A DNA stretch of 22,237 nucleotides. Source: UMGS1124 sp964417835. GTDB taxonomy: Bacteria; Bacillota_I; Bacilli_A; RF39; UBA660. Location of the stretch: contig CAYQJD010000014.1 in the NCBI GenBank assembly GCA_964417835.1, positions 1 through 22,237 on the forward strand, given 5' to 3'. Each line of letters begins with the position of its first letter. The first letter of the stretch is position 1. Below the pieces are notes generated by a model. That model did no database searches. It was not told the DNA's origin and saw only the letters and a program-made list of their open reading frames with translations. The translations under genes and the position numbers were made by a program. Shown here one piece after another: positions 1 to 6,854 of the stretch.

Positions 1-47
1 AATTCAGAAATATCTTTATCATCATCTATAATTAATACTTTTGACAT
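1..47 (-). CDS. Response regulator, N-terminus only (cut by window edge)
   Basis: Only the first 15 codons are in the window, reading MSKVLIIDDDKDISE. This is the classic start of a receiver domain: a hydrophobic beta strand followed by the acidic cluster that helps bind the metal ion near the phosphorylated aspartate. A strong ribosome site (AAGGAG) lies 7 bases before the ATG. It is downstream of, and on the same strand as, the large ABC transporter at 304-3498, so it is probably the regulator half of a two-component system that senses or controls that transporter. This pairing is common in Bacilli peptide-resistance modules but is inferred here. The output domain and any histidine kinase are outside the window. 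Confidence 0.7.
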   Translation of the reverse strand, partial: MSKVLIIDDDKDISE

Positions 48-82
48 AAAATCACTCCTTTAAAGCATTCATTTCTATAATA

Positions 83-91
83 ATTATATCA
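83..91 (-). promoter_or_regulatory. Extended -10 promoter for the response regulator
   Basis: On the minus strand the sequence TGATATAAT, an extended -10 element, lies about 36 bases before the response regulator start codon. No good -35 hexamer is visible. A second TATAAT lies about 17 bases further upstream (near 101-106). Confidence 0.4.
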
Positions 92-108
92 TAAACGGAC
101 ATTATATC

Positions 109-311
109 CTATGTATAGAGCTTAAATTTATCGGCATTTTTGTTAGATTTTGATATTTTTACATTTTCAGCTTTAATTTTTTCTTTATTAAAATCAAATT
201 CAACAATATCTCCTCTATATAAATTTTATATCCATCCATTTGAATCTCACTAAAATGAACAAAAATATCTCCAATGTAACCTTTTGAAGTAATAAATCTT
301 ATTTTATTCAC
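109..311 (-). pseudogene. Remnant of a cold-shock-domain protein (no proper start, frameshifted)
   Basis: Reading the minus strand from about 311, the first frame gives RFITSKGYIGDIFVHFSEIQ followed by MDGYK. This matches the middle of a cold-shock domain: the GDIFVHFSEI segment is the RNP2 strand. After the run of A near 220-223 the similarity continues in another frame as LYRGDIVEFDFNKEKIK and stops at 109-111. Adding one base to that A run would rejoin the two halves as GYKNLYRGDIVEFDF. The RNP1 part and the usual MxGxVKWF start are missing; the frame instead runs into the end of the ABC transporter gene. It is therefore a 5'-truncated, frameshifted fragment wedged between the transporter and the response regulator. 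A homopolymer sequencing error could explain the shift but not the lost start. Confidence 0.6.
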
Positions 312-3300
312 TTCTAAGAGCTTCAACCGGATCTTTTTTAGATGCTGCTCTTGCAGGTATTAAACCACCTATCAAAGTTAAGATGATTGAAAGAATAACA
401 AGCATTAAAGCACTATTAAAGGCTAGAGATGCAGATAAAGGAATATTTCCAGTAAAGTGATGTAATACATTATTAATTAATGGTATTAATGAATAAGAAA
501 TTCCAATTCCGAATAATCCAGATAATAATCCAATAATGAATGTTTCAGCATTAAATATTGATGATATATTACCTTTAGATGCACCTATTGCTCTTAAAAT
601 TCCAATTTCTTTTGTTCTCTCGTAAACAGATATGTATGTTATAACACCAATCATTATACTGGAAACAACAAGTGAAATAGATACAAACGCTATTAAAACA
701 TAACTTACCGCATTAACGATTGTTTTAACTGATGACATTAAAATTCCTGTTGTATCTGAATAATTTATTTCTTTTTCTGAATCGACACTTTTATTATAGT
801 CATCTATAAAAGATATAAAATGTTCTTTTCCATCAAAACTATTAAAATATATTGAGATATATGTTGGATCTTCTATATCTTGATAACCGAGCGAAATTAA
901 ATTAGTTTTTTGAGTTGTTTCTGTTGGGTTCATCATTGCATTTACTACTCTAGCAAGTTCATCTTCACTAAAGTTAAGAGTGAATGCTGAAGTAATTGCA
1001 TCTTGATCTACATTAAATGATGTAGCAAAACTATTTGTTAAATTGGAAGTTAATTCAGTAACTTTGGTTAAAACTTCCTTTTTAACTTTTAATTCTGTCA
1101 TTTGTGTTGCCATTCCTTCGCTAGTTTTAGTTATTGTAGCATTATTCATGTATTCAGAAATAACATTCTTTTTTAATGCTTCTATTATAATTTCTGTGTC
1201 CAATTGTATTTCATCATCCACTAACGACTCTGTATCTTCTGCATCTTTCGGAATTGAAGGAATTATTACATCATTGTACATAGGTATATATATTTGTAAT
1301 AAGCCTTTTAATAAACTGCTATATGCTGCTTTTAAAGTATCTTTAGGAATTACATATTCTTTTTCCATATTAGATAAAGACTCACCAACATCATAAGTTT
1401 CTAAATAATTATTAACTATATTATCAATATCGGTTAATGAATATTTTTTATCTATAGTATTTAATATTCCATTTGCAAATGTATTTAAATTATTAGTAAA
1501 TAAATTTTTAGCAGGATTTATATCTGTAGTTATAGATTTAGTTATCTCTTCCATATAATTTTGTGTTTGTTGTTCTAATGCCTTTTGATCGATATTAATA
1601 TTAAATGCATTTTGTAATTTTTTATTATCAACTTTTACTAAATCAGAAAACTGAAAATCAAAATTATTTGTCTTACTATCAAATCTATTTCCTGAAAATA
1701 CATCTATTTCATTATTTTCTAGTTGTTTTTTTACAACATCCGTTTCCTTTGCATAATCAATAATATAATTGATTAAATCAGATGTATAAGCAACGCCAGG
1801 ATTTAAAGACATAGAAGAAACTCCCTCTTTCGGGCTTACAATTCCAACTATTTTTAATTTAATAGCATTATCATATAAATCACTCATATATGACTTATCA
1901 TCTGTCATATCTTCATATACATCATACTTAGAATTATATTTATATGTATCTGCTGACATTATTAATCTTAAATCTACATCCATTAAATCTTCATAAGTAA
2001 AAGTTAGTGGTTCATTATCAATATCGACTGATTCTCCACTCATTATTGCAGTAACCATTTTAGTAAGTTCATCCGTATCACGAAGACCTAATGAATAAAT
2101 AAGTAGATCTGAAATTGAATTAGGTTCTGATAAAACTATTATCATTTCATCATATTTTTCAGGCCATCTTCCTGCTAATACATCATAATCTTCTATAATT
2201 TCATCTCTATTATCTACCATCTCCGAAAAAACAGATGTCATAGAAGAATAAGAACTCATTATACTATTATTTCCCATCATTGAACTAAATAAATTACTTG
2301 GATTAATTCTTGAAAGTTTACTAGTTGCATCTATTGTATAAATATATGGATTAACACTATATGAATATTGAACATTAGACAGGTCTTCTTCAACTTCATC
2401 ATAATTTTTTTCTAAATAATGTTTAAAACTCTTTAAATCATTCGTACTAACACTTGAAAGCATTGAAGTAATATATTGCTGTTCTTTTACTTCATTAGAA
2501 TTATCACCTTCATTATTTCCGCCTCTCATTGATAATAATGCACTTGTTATATCAGATGATTCCTGTTGAATTGTAAGAGGATAAGAAGTTAAAGTATCTT
2601 CTTGGATTGAATCTACATAATTTTGAAAACCCGTTGATACAGCAAGTATTAAAGCTATTCCTATTATACCAATCGAACCTGCTACTGATACTAAAACAGT
2701 TCTTGCTTTTTTAGTCATTAAATTATTAAATGACAAAGATAAAGCAGTTAAAAACGACATTTTTGTTTTCTTGGCTTTTCTATCTGAAACTTCTTTTTGC
2801 TCTTTTGTATTAACTTTACCATCATAAGGATCAGAGTCAGATACAATTTTACCATCTTTAATATTTATTATTCTACTTGAATATTTATGAGCTAACTCTG
2901 GATTATGAGTAACCATTATTACTAACTTATTTTTTGATATTTTTTTAAGTAAATCCATTATTTGAACTGATGTATCTGAATCTAATGCTCCAGTAGGTTC
3001 GTCTGCTAAAATAATTTCTGGATCATTAATAAGAGCTCTAGCAATCGCCACTCTTTGCATTTGTCCACCTGATAATTGATTTGGTCTTTTATTAATATGT
3101 TGTCCTAATCCTACTTCTTTTAATGCTTTTATTGCTTTTTCTTTTCGTTCCTTTTTAGAAATTCCAGATAAAGTCAAAGCAAGTTCAACATTTTTTAATA
3201 TGGTTTGATGGTTAATTAAATTGTAACTTTGAAATATAAATCCAACCCTATGATTACGATAAGAATCCCAATCTCTATCTTTAAACTTTTTGGTACTTAC

Positions 3301-3498
3301 TTCATTTACAATTATATCCCCAGAAGTATATTCATCTAGTCCACCAATAATATTTAAAAATGTAGTTTTACCTGACCCTGATGGACCTAATATAGAGGCA
3401 AATTCATGTTGCCTAAAATTTACACTAACCTTATCTAATGCTTTTTGTTCAAACCCCTCAGTTTTATAAATTTTACTAATTTTTTTAATTTCTATCAT
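304..3498 (-). CDS. ABC transporter, fused ATPase and FtsX/MacB-type permease with large external domain
   Basis: The predicted protein has 1064 residues. The N-terminal ~230 residues are a MacB/LolD-type ATPase: Walker A GPSGSGKT at 38-45, Q-loop Gln90, signature LSGGQ at 142-146, Walker B IILADE at 162-167 and switch His198. A first membrane helix follows at about 262-290. Some 620 residues without clear helices come next, presumably outside the cell. Three more helices in the last 140 residues (about 932-957, 982-1007, 1027-1047) match an FtsX domain, including the cytoplasmic ERTKEIGILRAIGA loop typical of MacB/FtsX permeases. This is the four-helix mechanotransmission layout, used for lipoprotein or peptide handling rather than classic transport. 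The frame could begin at a GTG at 3507, but that GTG lies in the GAGTGAT ribosome site, so the ATG at 3498 is preferred. The response regulator downstream suggests an antimicrobial-peptide or envelope-stress role; the substrate is unknown. Confidence 0.88.
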   Translation of the reverse strand: MIEIKKISKIYKTEGFEQKALDKVSVNFRQHEFASILGPSGSGKTTFLNIIGGLDEYTSGDIIVNEVSTKKFKDRDWDSYRNHRVGFIFQSYNLINHQTILKNVELALTLSGISKKERKEKAIKALKEVGLGQHINKRPNQLSGGQMQRVAIARALINDPEIILADEPTGALDSDTSVQIMDLLKKISKNKLVIMVTHNPELAHKYSSRIINIKDGKIVSDSDPYDGKVNTKEQKEVSDRKAKKTKMSFLTALSLSFNNLMTKKARTVLVSVAGSIGIIGIALILAVSTGFQNYVDSIQEDTLTSYPLTIQQESSDITSALLSMRGGNNEGDNSNEVKEQQYITSMLSSVSTNDLKSFKHYLEKNYDEVEEDLSNVQYSYSVNPYIYTIDATSKLSRINPSNLFSSMMGNNSIMSSYSSMTSVFSEMVDNRDEIIEDYDVLAGRWPEKYDEMIIVLSEPNSISDLLIYSLGLRDTDELTKMVTAIMSGESVDIDNEPLTFTYEDLMDVDLRLIMSADTYKYNSKYDVYEDMTDDKSYMSDLYDNAIKLKIVGIVSPKEGVSSMSLNPGVAYTSDLINYIIDYAKETDVVKKQLENNEIDVFSGNRFDSKTNNFDFQFSDLVKVDNKKLQNAFNINIDQKALEQQTQNYMEEITKSITTDINPAKNLFTNNLNTFANGILNTIDKKYSLTDIDNIVNNYLETYDVGESLSNMEKEYVIPKDTLKAAYSSLLKGLLQIYIPMYNDVIIPSIPKDAEDTESLVDDEIQLDTEIIIEALKKNVISEYMNNATITKTSEGMATQMTELKVKKEVLTKVTELTSNLTNSFATSFNVDQDAITSAFTLNFSEDELARVVNAMMNPTETTQKTNLISLGYQDIEDPTYISIYFNSFDGKEHFISFIDDYNKSVDSEKEINYSDTTGILMSSVKTIVNAVSYVLIAFVSISLVVSSIMIGVITYISVYERTKEIGILRAIGASKGNISSIFNAETFIIGLLSGLFGIGISYSLIPLINNVLHHFTGNIPLSASLAFNSALMLVILSIILTLIGGLIPARAASKKDPVEALRSE

Positions 3499-3570
3499 TA
3501 TTATCACTCTGAATTCTTAATAAAAATTATTTTCTATTTTTAATAATATGCTTTCTTTTAAACAATATAT

Positions 3571-3576
3571 ATTATA
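3571..3576 (-). promoter_or_regulatory. -10 element of the ABC transporter promoter
   Basis: TATAAT on the minus strand, about 72 bases before the transporter ATG. The -35 region at the usual 17-base spacing is poor (ATAAAA). That would fit a promoter needing an activator, and the 10-bp repeats at 3605-3634 are placed where one could bind. Confidence 0.45.
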
Positions 3577-3604
3577 CATTGGAATAATTAAAATTTTATT
3601 ATTA

Positions 3605-3634
3605 AATTATTAAGAATTATTAAGAATTATTAAA
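3605..3634 (-). repeat. Three tandem 10-bp repeats upstream of the ABC transporter promoter
   Basis: The plus strand reads AATTATTAAG, AATTATTAAG, AATTATTAAA without gaps (on the minus strand, TTAATAATT spaced by one helical turn). The block covers roughly -41 to -70 relative to the predicted transcription start. Head-to-tail sites one turn apart are typical of OmpR-family response regulators, and one is encoded downstream of this transporter. The composition is all A/T plus one G per unit, so chance repetition in AT-rich DNA cannot be excluded. Confidence 0.4.
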
Positions 3635-3646
3635 TGATTTAATGAT

Positions 3647-3675
3647 AAAAAAGCAAATCTTGTTGTGATTTGCTT
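3647..3675 (-). terminator. Rho-independent terminator
   Basis: A 9-bp stem AAGCAAATC / GATTTGCTT with a 7-base loop, followed on the minus strand by a T-run. It would end transcripts coming from the tRNA-Arg / replication-initiator remnant region and insulate the ABC transporter promoter. Confidence 0.7.
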
Positions 3676-3835
3676 GATATATTTTGTATATTAATAATAT
3701 TACAGTGCAAAAAATAAATTTCATGTGAAATATCTACATTTTGGTTTAATTTGCCTTTCAAAATCATTATGACTATTCTACTTACCATAAATTATCTATA
3801 TTAGGATTTAATCTAATTATAAGAATTACCATCCT

Positions 3836-3967
3836 TTAATAATCTTCAAACAATTTGGCGTAATAAAATATTTGTGTGGCTTTTTTATATGATAAATTTC
3901 TATCTCTTAAATGATAATTAGACATAACAGTATAATTACTATTCTTTTCTATTTTAAAAATTGACAT
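3836..3967 (-). pseudogene. Truncated N-terminus of a phage-type replisome organizer (DnaD-like) protein
   Basis: A 43-codon frame with a good ribosome site (GGAGG, about 10 bases before the ATG). Its first 29 residues contain NYTVMSNYHLRDRNLS. This matches the start of the helix-turn-helix replication initiators common in phages and integrative elements of Firmicutes, which continue with a segment like LKAKGLLSxMLSLP and a winged helix. Here the similarity stops after about residue 29 and the frame ends with an unrelated tail (IFYYAKLFEDY). Whole proteins of this kind usually have 250 residues or more, so this is a decayed stump. It lies 72 bases from the 3' end of tRNA-Arg, a usual integration side for such elements. 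It may still be translated, since start and ribosome site are intact. The family call is from recognition of the motif only. Confidence 0.6.
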
Positions 3968-3990
3968 TTCTTATCTACCTCCATTTTAAC

Positions 3991-4022
3991 AAAATAAAAG
4001 AACTGACAGTATAAATCAGTTC
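3991..4022 (-). terminator. Terminator after tRNA-Arg
   Basis: Inverted repeat GAACTGA (4000-4006) / TCAGTTC (4016-4022), followed on the minus strand by CTTTTATTTT. It lies 17 bases downstream of the tRNA 3' end. Confidence 0.65.
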
Positions 4023-4038
4023 ATTAAATTACATAAAA

Positions 4039-4115
4039 TGGTGTCCCCGATCGGAATCGAACCAACGACCTAGTGCTTAGGAGGCACTCGCTCTATCCTA
4101 CTGAGCTACGAGGAC
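4039..4115 (-). tRNA. tRNA-Arg (anticodon CCU, reads AGG)
   Basis: The minus strand folds as a complete tRNA. The acceptor stem is GTCCTCG / CGGGGAC. The D-arm contains AGCTCAGTAGGATAGAGC. The anticodon stem AGTGC/GCACT encloses the loop CTCCTAA with anticodon CCT, and the T-loop is TTCGATT. The 3' CCA is encoded. Length is 77 bases including CCA. It has its own promoter and terminator. Confidence 0.95.
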
Positions 4116-4123
4116 ATATATTT

Positions 4124-4152
4124 ATGGTATCACTTTATATTAATTATGTAAA
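4124..4152 (-). promoter_or_regulatory. Promoter of tRNA-Arg
   Basis: TTTACA at 4147-4152 and TACCAT at 4124-4129 with a 17-base spacer, placed so that transcription would start within a few bases of the tRNA 5' end. Confidence 0.5.
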
Positions 4153-4157
4153 TAGAT

Positions 4158-4187
4158 TAAAAAAATTCTAGATTATTCTAGAATTTT
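4158..4187 (-). terminator. Terminator of the HD-domain gene
   Basis: An 11-bp AT-rich stem (AAAATTCTAGA / TCTAGAATTTT, loop of 4) immediately after the stop codon of the HD-domain gene, followed on the minus strand by a T-run. Confidence 0.7.
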
Positions 4188-4189
4188 AA

Positions 4190-4687
4190 CTATTTTTGTC
4201 CAAATAAAACCATATTAATAAAAAATAGAATATATATTGTAACTGCATTAGTTAATTTATATTTTGATAATTCATATGTGGCAACTCCTTTATCAACTAA
4301 AGTAAGTACCCAACTTTCTTTATACTTAGGAATTGTTGTTCCTAACGGAAACATGTGAGCTGTTATAGCATTTTTTTCTTTTTCGTTTAATTCAAATTCT
4401 TTTAATGCATTTTTATACGCTATATGTGGATGATCTATTCCTTTTTTTATCCCTTTAGTCCCATTAAAATCAGCTTCAGTAAAATAATCATGTAATAATG
4501 CTGCTCTAGTTGCAGAAACATAATCAAAATGACAGAATTTACATATTTTATAAGTAAACTTTGACACTCTCATAACATGTATATATCTAGTAAGCCCATG
4601 ATGACTTTCTTTTTTTAAATCATTAAATTTATTTGTATTTATTATATCATTAGCAATATTATCAAAACTAATATCTAGTTTTTGCAT
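4190..4687 (-). CDS. HD-domain phosphohydrolase-like protein
   Basis: 165 residues. The metal-binding pattern of the HD superfamily is visible: an early histidine in HGLTRYIHVMRVS (His30, His37), the His-Asp pair in ALLHDYF (66-67), His86/His88 in DHPHIA, His111 in AHMFPL, and Asp132 in LTLVDKG. These residues fit a small stand-alone hydrolase of nucleotides or phosphorylated metabolites; the substrate cannot be told from sequence. The last 20 residues (about 145-163) are strongly hydrophobic, unusual for the soluble HD fold, and could be a tail anchor. The ribosome site GAGGTGA lies about 10 bases before the ATG. It is monocistronic, with its own promoter and terminator. Confidence 0.75.
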   Translation of the reverse strand: MQKLDISFDNIANDIINTNKFNDLKKESHHGLTRYIHVMRVSKFTYKICKFCHFDYVSATRAALLHDYFTEADFNGTKGIKKGIDHPHIAYKNALKEFELNEKEKNAITAHMFPLGTTIPKYKESWVLTLVDKGVATYELSKYKLTNAVTIYILFFINMVLFGQK

Positions 4688-4713
4688 AAATTTATCTTCA
4701 CCTCAGTAAAAAA

Positions 4714-4742
4714 ATTATATCATATAAAAATATATATGTCTA
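4714..4742 (-). promoter_or_regulatory. Promoter of the HD-domain gene
   Basis: TAGACA at 4737-4742, a 17-base spacer, and TATAAT at 4714-4719 preceded by TGA (extended -10). It lies 27 bases before the ATG. Confidence 0.65.
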
Positions 4743-4791
4743 AAGATTTACTATAATAGTATATTACTTTACATATAATTTTAAAACTTTT

Positions 4792-6408
4792 TTATATTCT
4801 ATTAAATAATTGTTTAATATTTTCTAATTTTATATTATTTTCCAACTCAATATATTGCCATGTTGGTTTTGAAATATGTAAAAAACTTCTTATTATTTTT
4901 GCAGTTTCAGGCATAATAGGTTCAATATAATTAGAAATATTTAAAATTATGACCGCACATGTATAAATACAATTATTAAATTCTTCTTTATTTTCTTTAT
5001 ATAATACCCATGGAGCTTTTTCATCATAAAATTTATTAGCTAAATCTAATACATTTAATATAATATTTGTTACTTCTTTAAATTCTATATTTTCCATTTT
5101 ATTAGAAATATCATTATAAATATTAATTAATAATTTTTTAAATTCTAAATCCATTATACCCATTGGTAATTCTTCTAAACCTTTAAATTTTAATGTGCGA
5201 TTTATAAAATTTCCTAATTTATTATTTATTTCATTATGCGTTCTAAAATATTCTTCTTCTGTAAAATTAGAATCCTTATTTTCTGGACCATTTCTTAATA
5301 AATAAAATCTTAATGTATCAACATTATATTTATTTGCTGCTTCTAAAATAGTTAATCCTATACCTTTACTCTTTGAAAATTTTTGATCATTGAAATTTAA
5401 ATACTCAGAAGATACAATCATATCTGGTAATTTATAATTATCTTTCAAAGCTAATAACAAACCTGGAAATATTATACTGTGAAATGTAATATTATCTTTT
5501 CCATGTACCATATAAATTTTATTATTACCAATATTCTTCCACCATTTTTCATAATCTAAGTTATTTCTTTTACAATAATCAATTGTTGTTGTTAAATATC
5601 CTAATACTGCTTCAATCCAAACATACATTTTTTTACTTTCATATTCTGGTAATGGAATATTTATTCCCCAATTTAAATCTCTTGTAACAGCTCTATCTGG
5701 AAGCCCCATTTTTAAATATTTATCAGTTTCATTTTGAGCATTTTTTCTCCATTTATTTTTTGAGTTATCAACATAGTTTTCAATATCTTGTTGTAATTTA
5801 GATAAAGAAATATAAAGATTTTTATTATCTTTAGTTGTGGTTTTTGAACCACAATCTATGCATATCGCACCAACTAATTCATCTTTTGTAAAAACGTGCC
5901 CACATTCACATTGATCTCCTTTAGAAACATTTCCACATTCAGGGCATATAACACTTAGTTCTCTATCAGCAACAAATTTTTTACATTTATGGCAATAATT
6001 ATCAGGTTCTATTTTTTCAAATATAAAACCATTATCCCACATCTTTTTAAAAAGTTCTTCTACCTTTTCTTTATGAAAAGAGCTTTCTGTACTTGTATAT
6101 AGATTATAAGAAAAACCCATTTTTTCAAAAGATGAAACAAATTCTTCATGATATTTCATTGCAATTGAATCAGGTGTTACATTTTCTTTCTTAGCTCTTT
6201 CTGTTATGGGTGTACCATGACAATCTGTTCCAGAAACGTAAATTACATTATCTCCAATCAATCTATGATATCTTGCTAAAATATCAGCAGGTAATAACGC
6301 AGCCATATGTCCTAAATGAAGAGAATTATTAGCGTATGGCCAAGCTCCACCAATAACAATATTTTTCCCACCTTCATTAATTTTTATATCATTATAAATT
6401 TCTTTCAT
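4792..6408 (-). CDS. metG: Methionine--tRNA ligase
   Basis: 538 residues; a class I synthetase that charges initiator and elongator tRNA-Met. The HIGH signature is HLGH at 31-34 (in PYANNSLHLGHM) and the KMSKS signature is KFSKS at 343-347. Between them is the zinc-binding insertion with four knuckle pairs: Cys139/142, 155/158, 167/169 and 183/186. The C-terminal helical anticodon domain contains the expected KAPWVLYK-type segment (EKAPWVLYKENK). The protein ends about 110 residues earlier than the long Bacillus form, so it lacks the C-terminal EMAPII/Trbp111-like tRNA-binding dimerisation domain. The ATG at 6408 follows a modest ribosome site (GGTGAAAT). Its leader is only about 20 bases long, so there is no T-box or SAM riboswitch in front of it. 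Confidence 0.96.
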   Translation of the reverse strand: MKEIYNDIKINEGGKNIVIGGAWPYANNSLHLGHMAALLPADILARYHRLIGDNVIYVSGTDCHGTPITERAKKENVTPDSIAMKYHEEFVSSFEKMGFSYNLYTSTESSFHKEKVEELFKKMWDNGFIFEKIEPDNYCHKCKKFVADRELSVICPECGNVSKGDQCECGHVFTKDELVGAICIDCGSKTTTKDNKNLYISLSKLQQDIENYVDNSKNKWRKNAQNETDKYLKMGLPDRAVTRDLNWGINIPLPEYESKKMYVWIEAVLGYLTTTIDYCKRNNLDYEKWWKNIGNNKIYMVHGKDNITFHSIIFPGLLLALKDNYKLPDMIVSSEYLNFNDQKFSKSKGIGLTILEAANKYNVDTLRFYLLRNGPENKDSNFTEEEYFRTHNEINNKLGNFINRTLKFKGLEELPMGIMDLEFKKLLINIYNDISNKMENIEFKEVTNIILNVLDLANKFYDEKAPWVLYKENKEEFNNCIYTCAVIILNISNYIEPIMPETAKIIRSFLHISKPTWQYIELENNIKLENIKQLFNRI

Positions 6409-6434
6409 TAGATTTCACCAATCTTTCATAATGT

Positions 6435-6463
6435 ATTATATATTAAATATCTTTCTAAATCAA
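6435..6463 (-). promoter_or_regulatory. Promoter of metG
   Basis: TTGATT at 6458-6463, a 17-base spacer, TATAAT at 6435-6440, 26 bases before the metG ATG. Confidence 0.6.
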
Positions 6464-6542
6464 TATTTCTACTTTAAATGCTTTTTAAATCGTTAATTTA
6501 ATTTGCATTTCTGCTTTTAATAAAAAAACTGAAATAAGTCTT

Positions 6543-6607
6543 GTTATAATATTATGAAATGTAAAAGCAAGGGCGAATGAAATGAGTTTATTAAACCCTT
6601 GCTTTTT
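6543..6607 (+). other. Possible tiny transcription unit: extended -10 followed by a strong hairpin terminator
   Basis: On the plus strand an extended -10 (TGTTATAAT, ending at 6550) is followed by a hairpin with an 11-bp stem AAAAGCAAGGG (6563-6573) / CCCTTGCTTTT (6596-6606) and a run of T. A transcript from about 6557 would be roughly 50 bases long and consist almost wholly of the hairpin. The hairpin has A and T flanks on both sides and could also end minus-strand transcripts. The terminator structure is plain; the promoter and the idea of a small RNA are weak. Confidence 0.35.
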
Positions 6608-6793
6608 AAATTTCATTGATTACAATAGTTAATACAAATAAAGTTCATCTTTGTTTGTTATCAATAAATTAATAATTGTTTACAAGTTTCATTTATTCAA
6701 ATGAAATTGAAATAACTGCAATAAGTCTTAAAAACGGAAATAACCTCCGTATTTTCATCATACAAAAATTTACATTTATTTGGATAAAATTAT

Positions 6794-6836
6794 AGACTTA
6801 TTTCCGTTTTACTAACTGTTTTTCGGAAATAAGTCT
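6794..6836. repeat. Perfect 13-bp inverted repeat within the repeat island
   Basis: AGACTTATTTCCG at 6794-6806 is exactly complementary to CGGAAATAAGTCT at 6824-6836, with a 17-base spacer. It is formed by two opposed copies of the repeat element. It lacks a T-run directly after the stem on either strand, so it is better read as paired protein-binding sites or element ends than as a terminator. Confidence 0.6.
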
Positions 6837-6854
6837 TGCATTTCAAATATTTTA

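Noticed and set aside
1043..1396. Plus-strand open frame opposite the ABC transporter
   Set aside because: Antisense to the external domain of a well-supported gene; product is low-complexity hydrophobic with no family.
4745..4791. Terminator after metG
   Set aside because: Only a short TACTA/TAGTA dyad without a T tail is visible; I cannot support a terminator here.
6409..6480. T-box or SAM riboswitch in front of metG
   Set aside because: The promoter leaves a leader of only about 20 bases and there is no T-box core or K-turn/SAM-box sequence.
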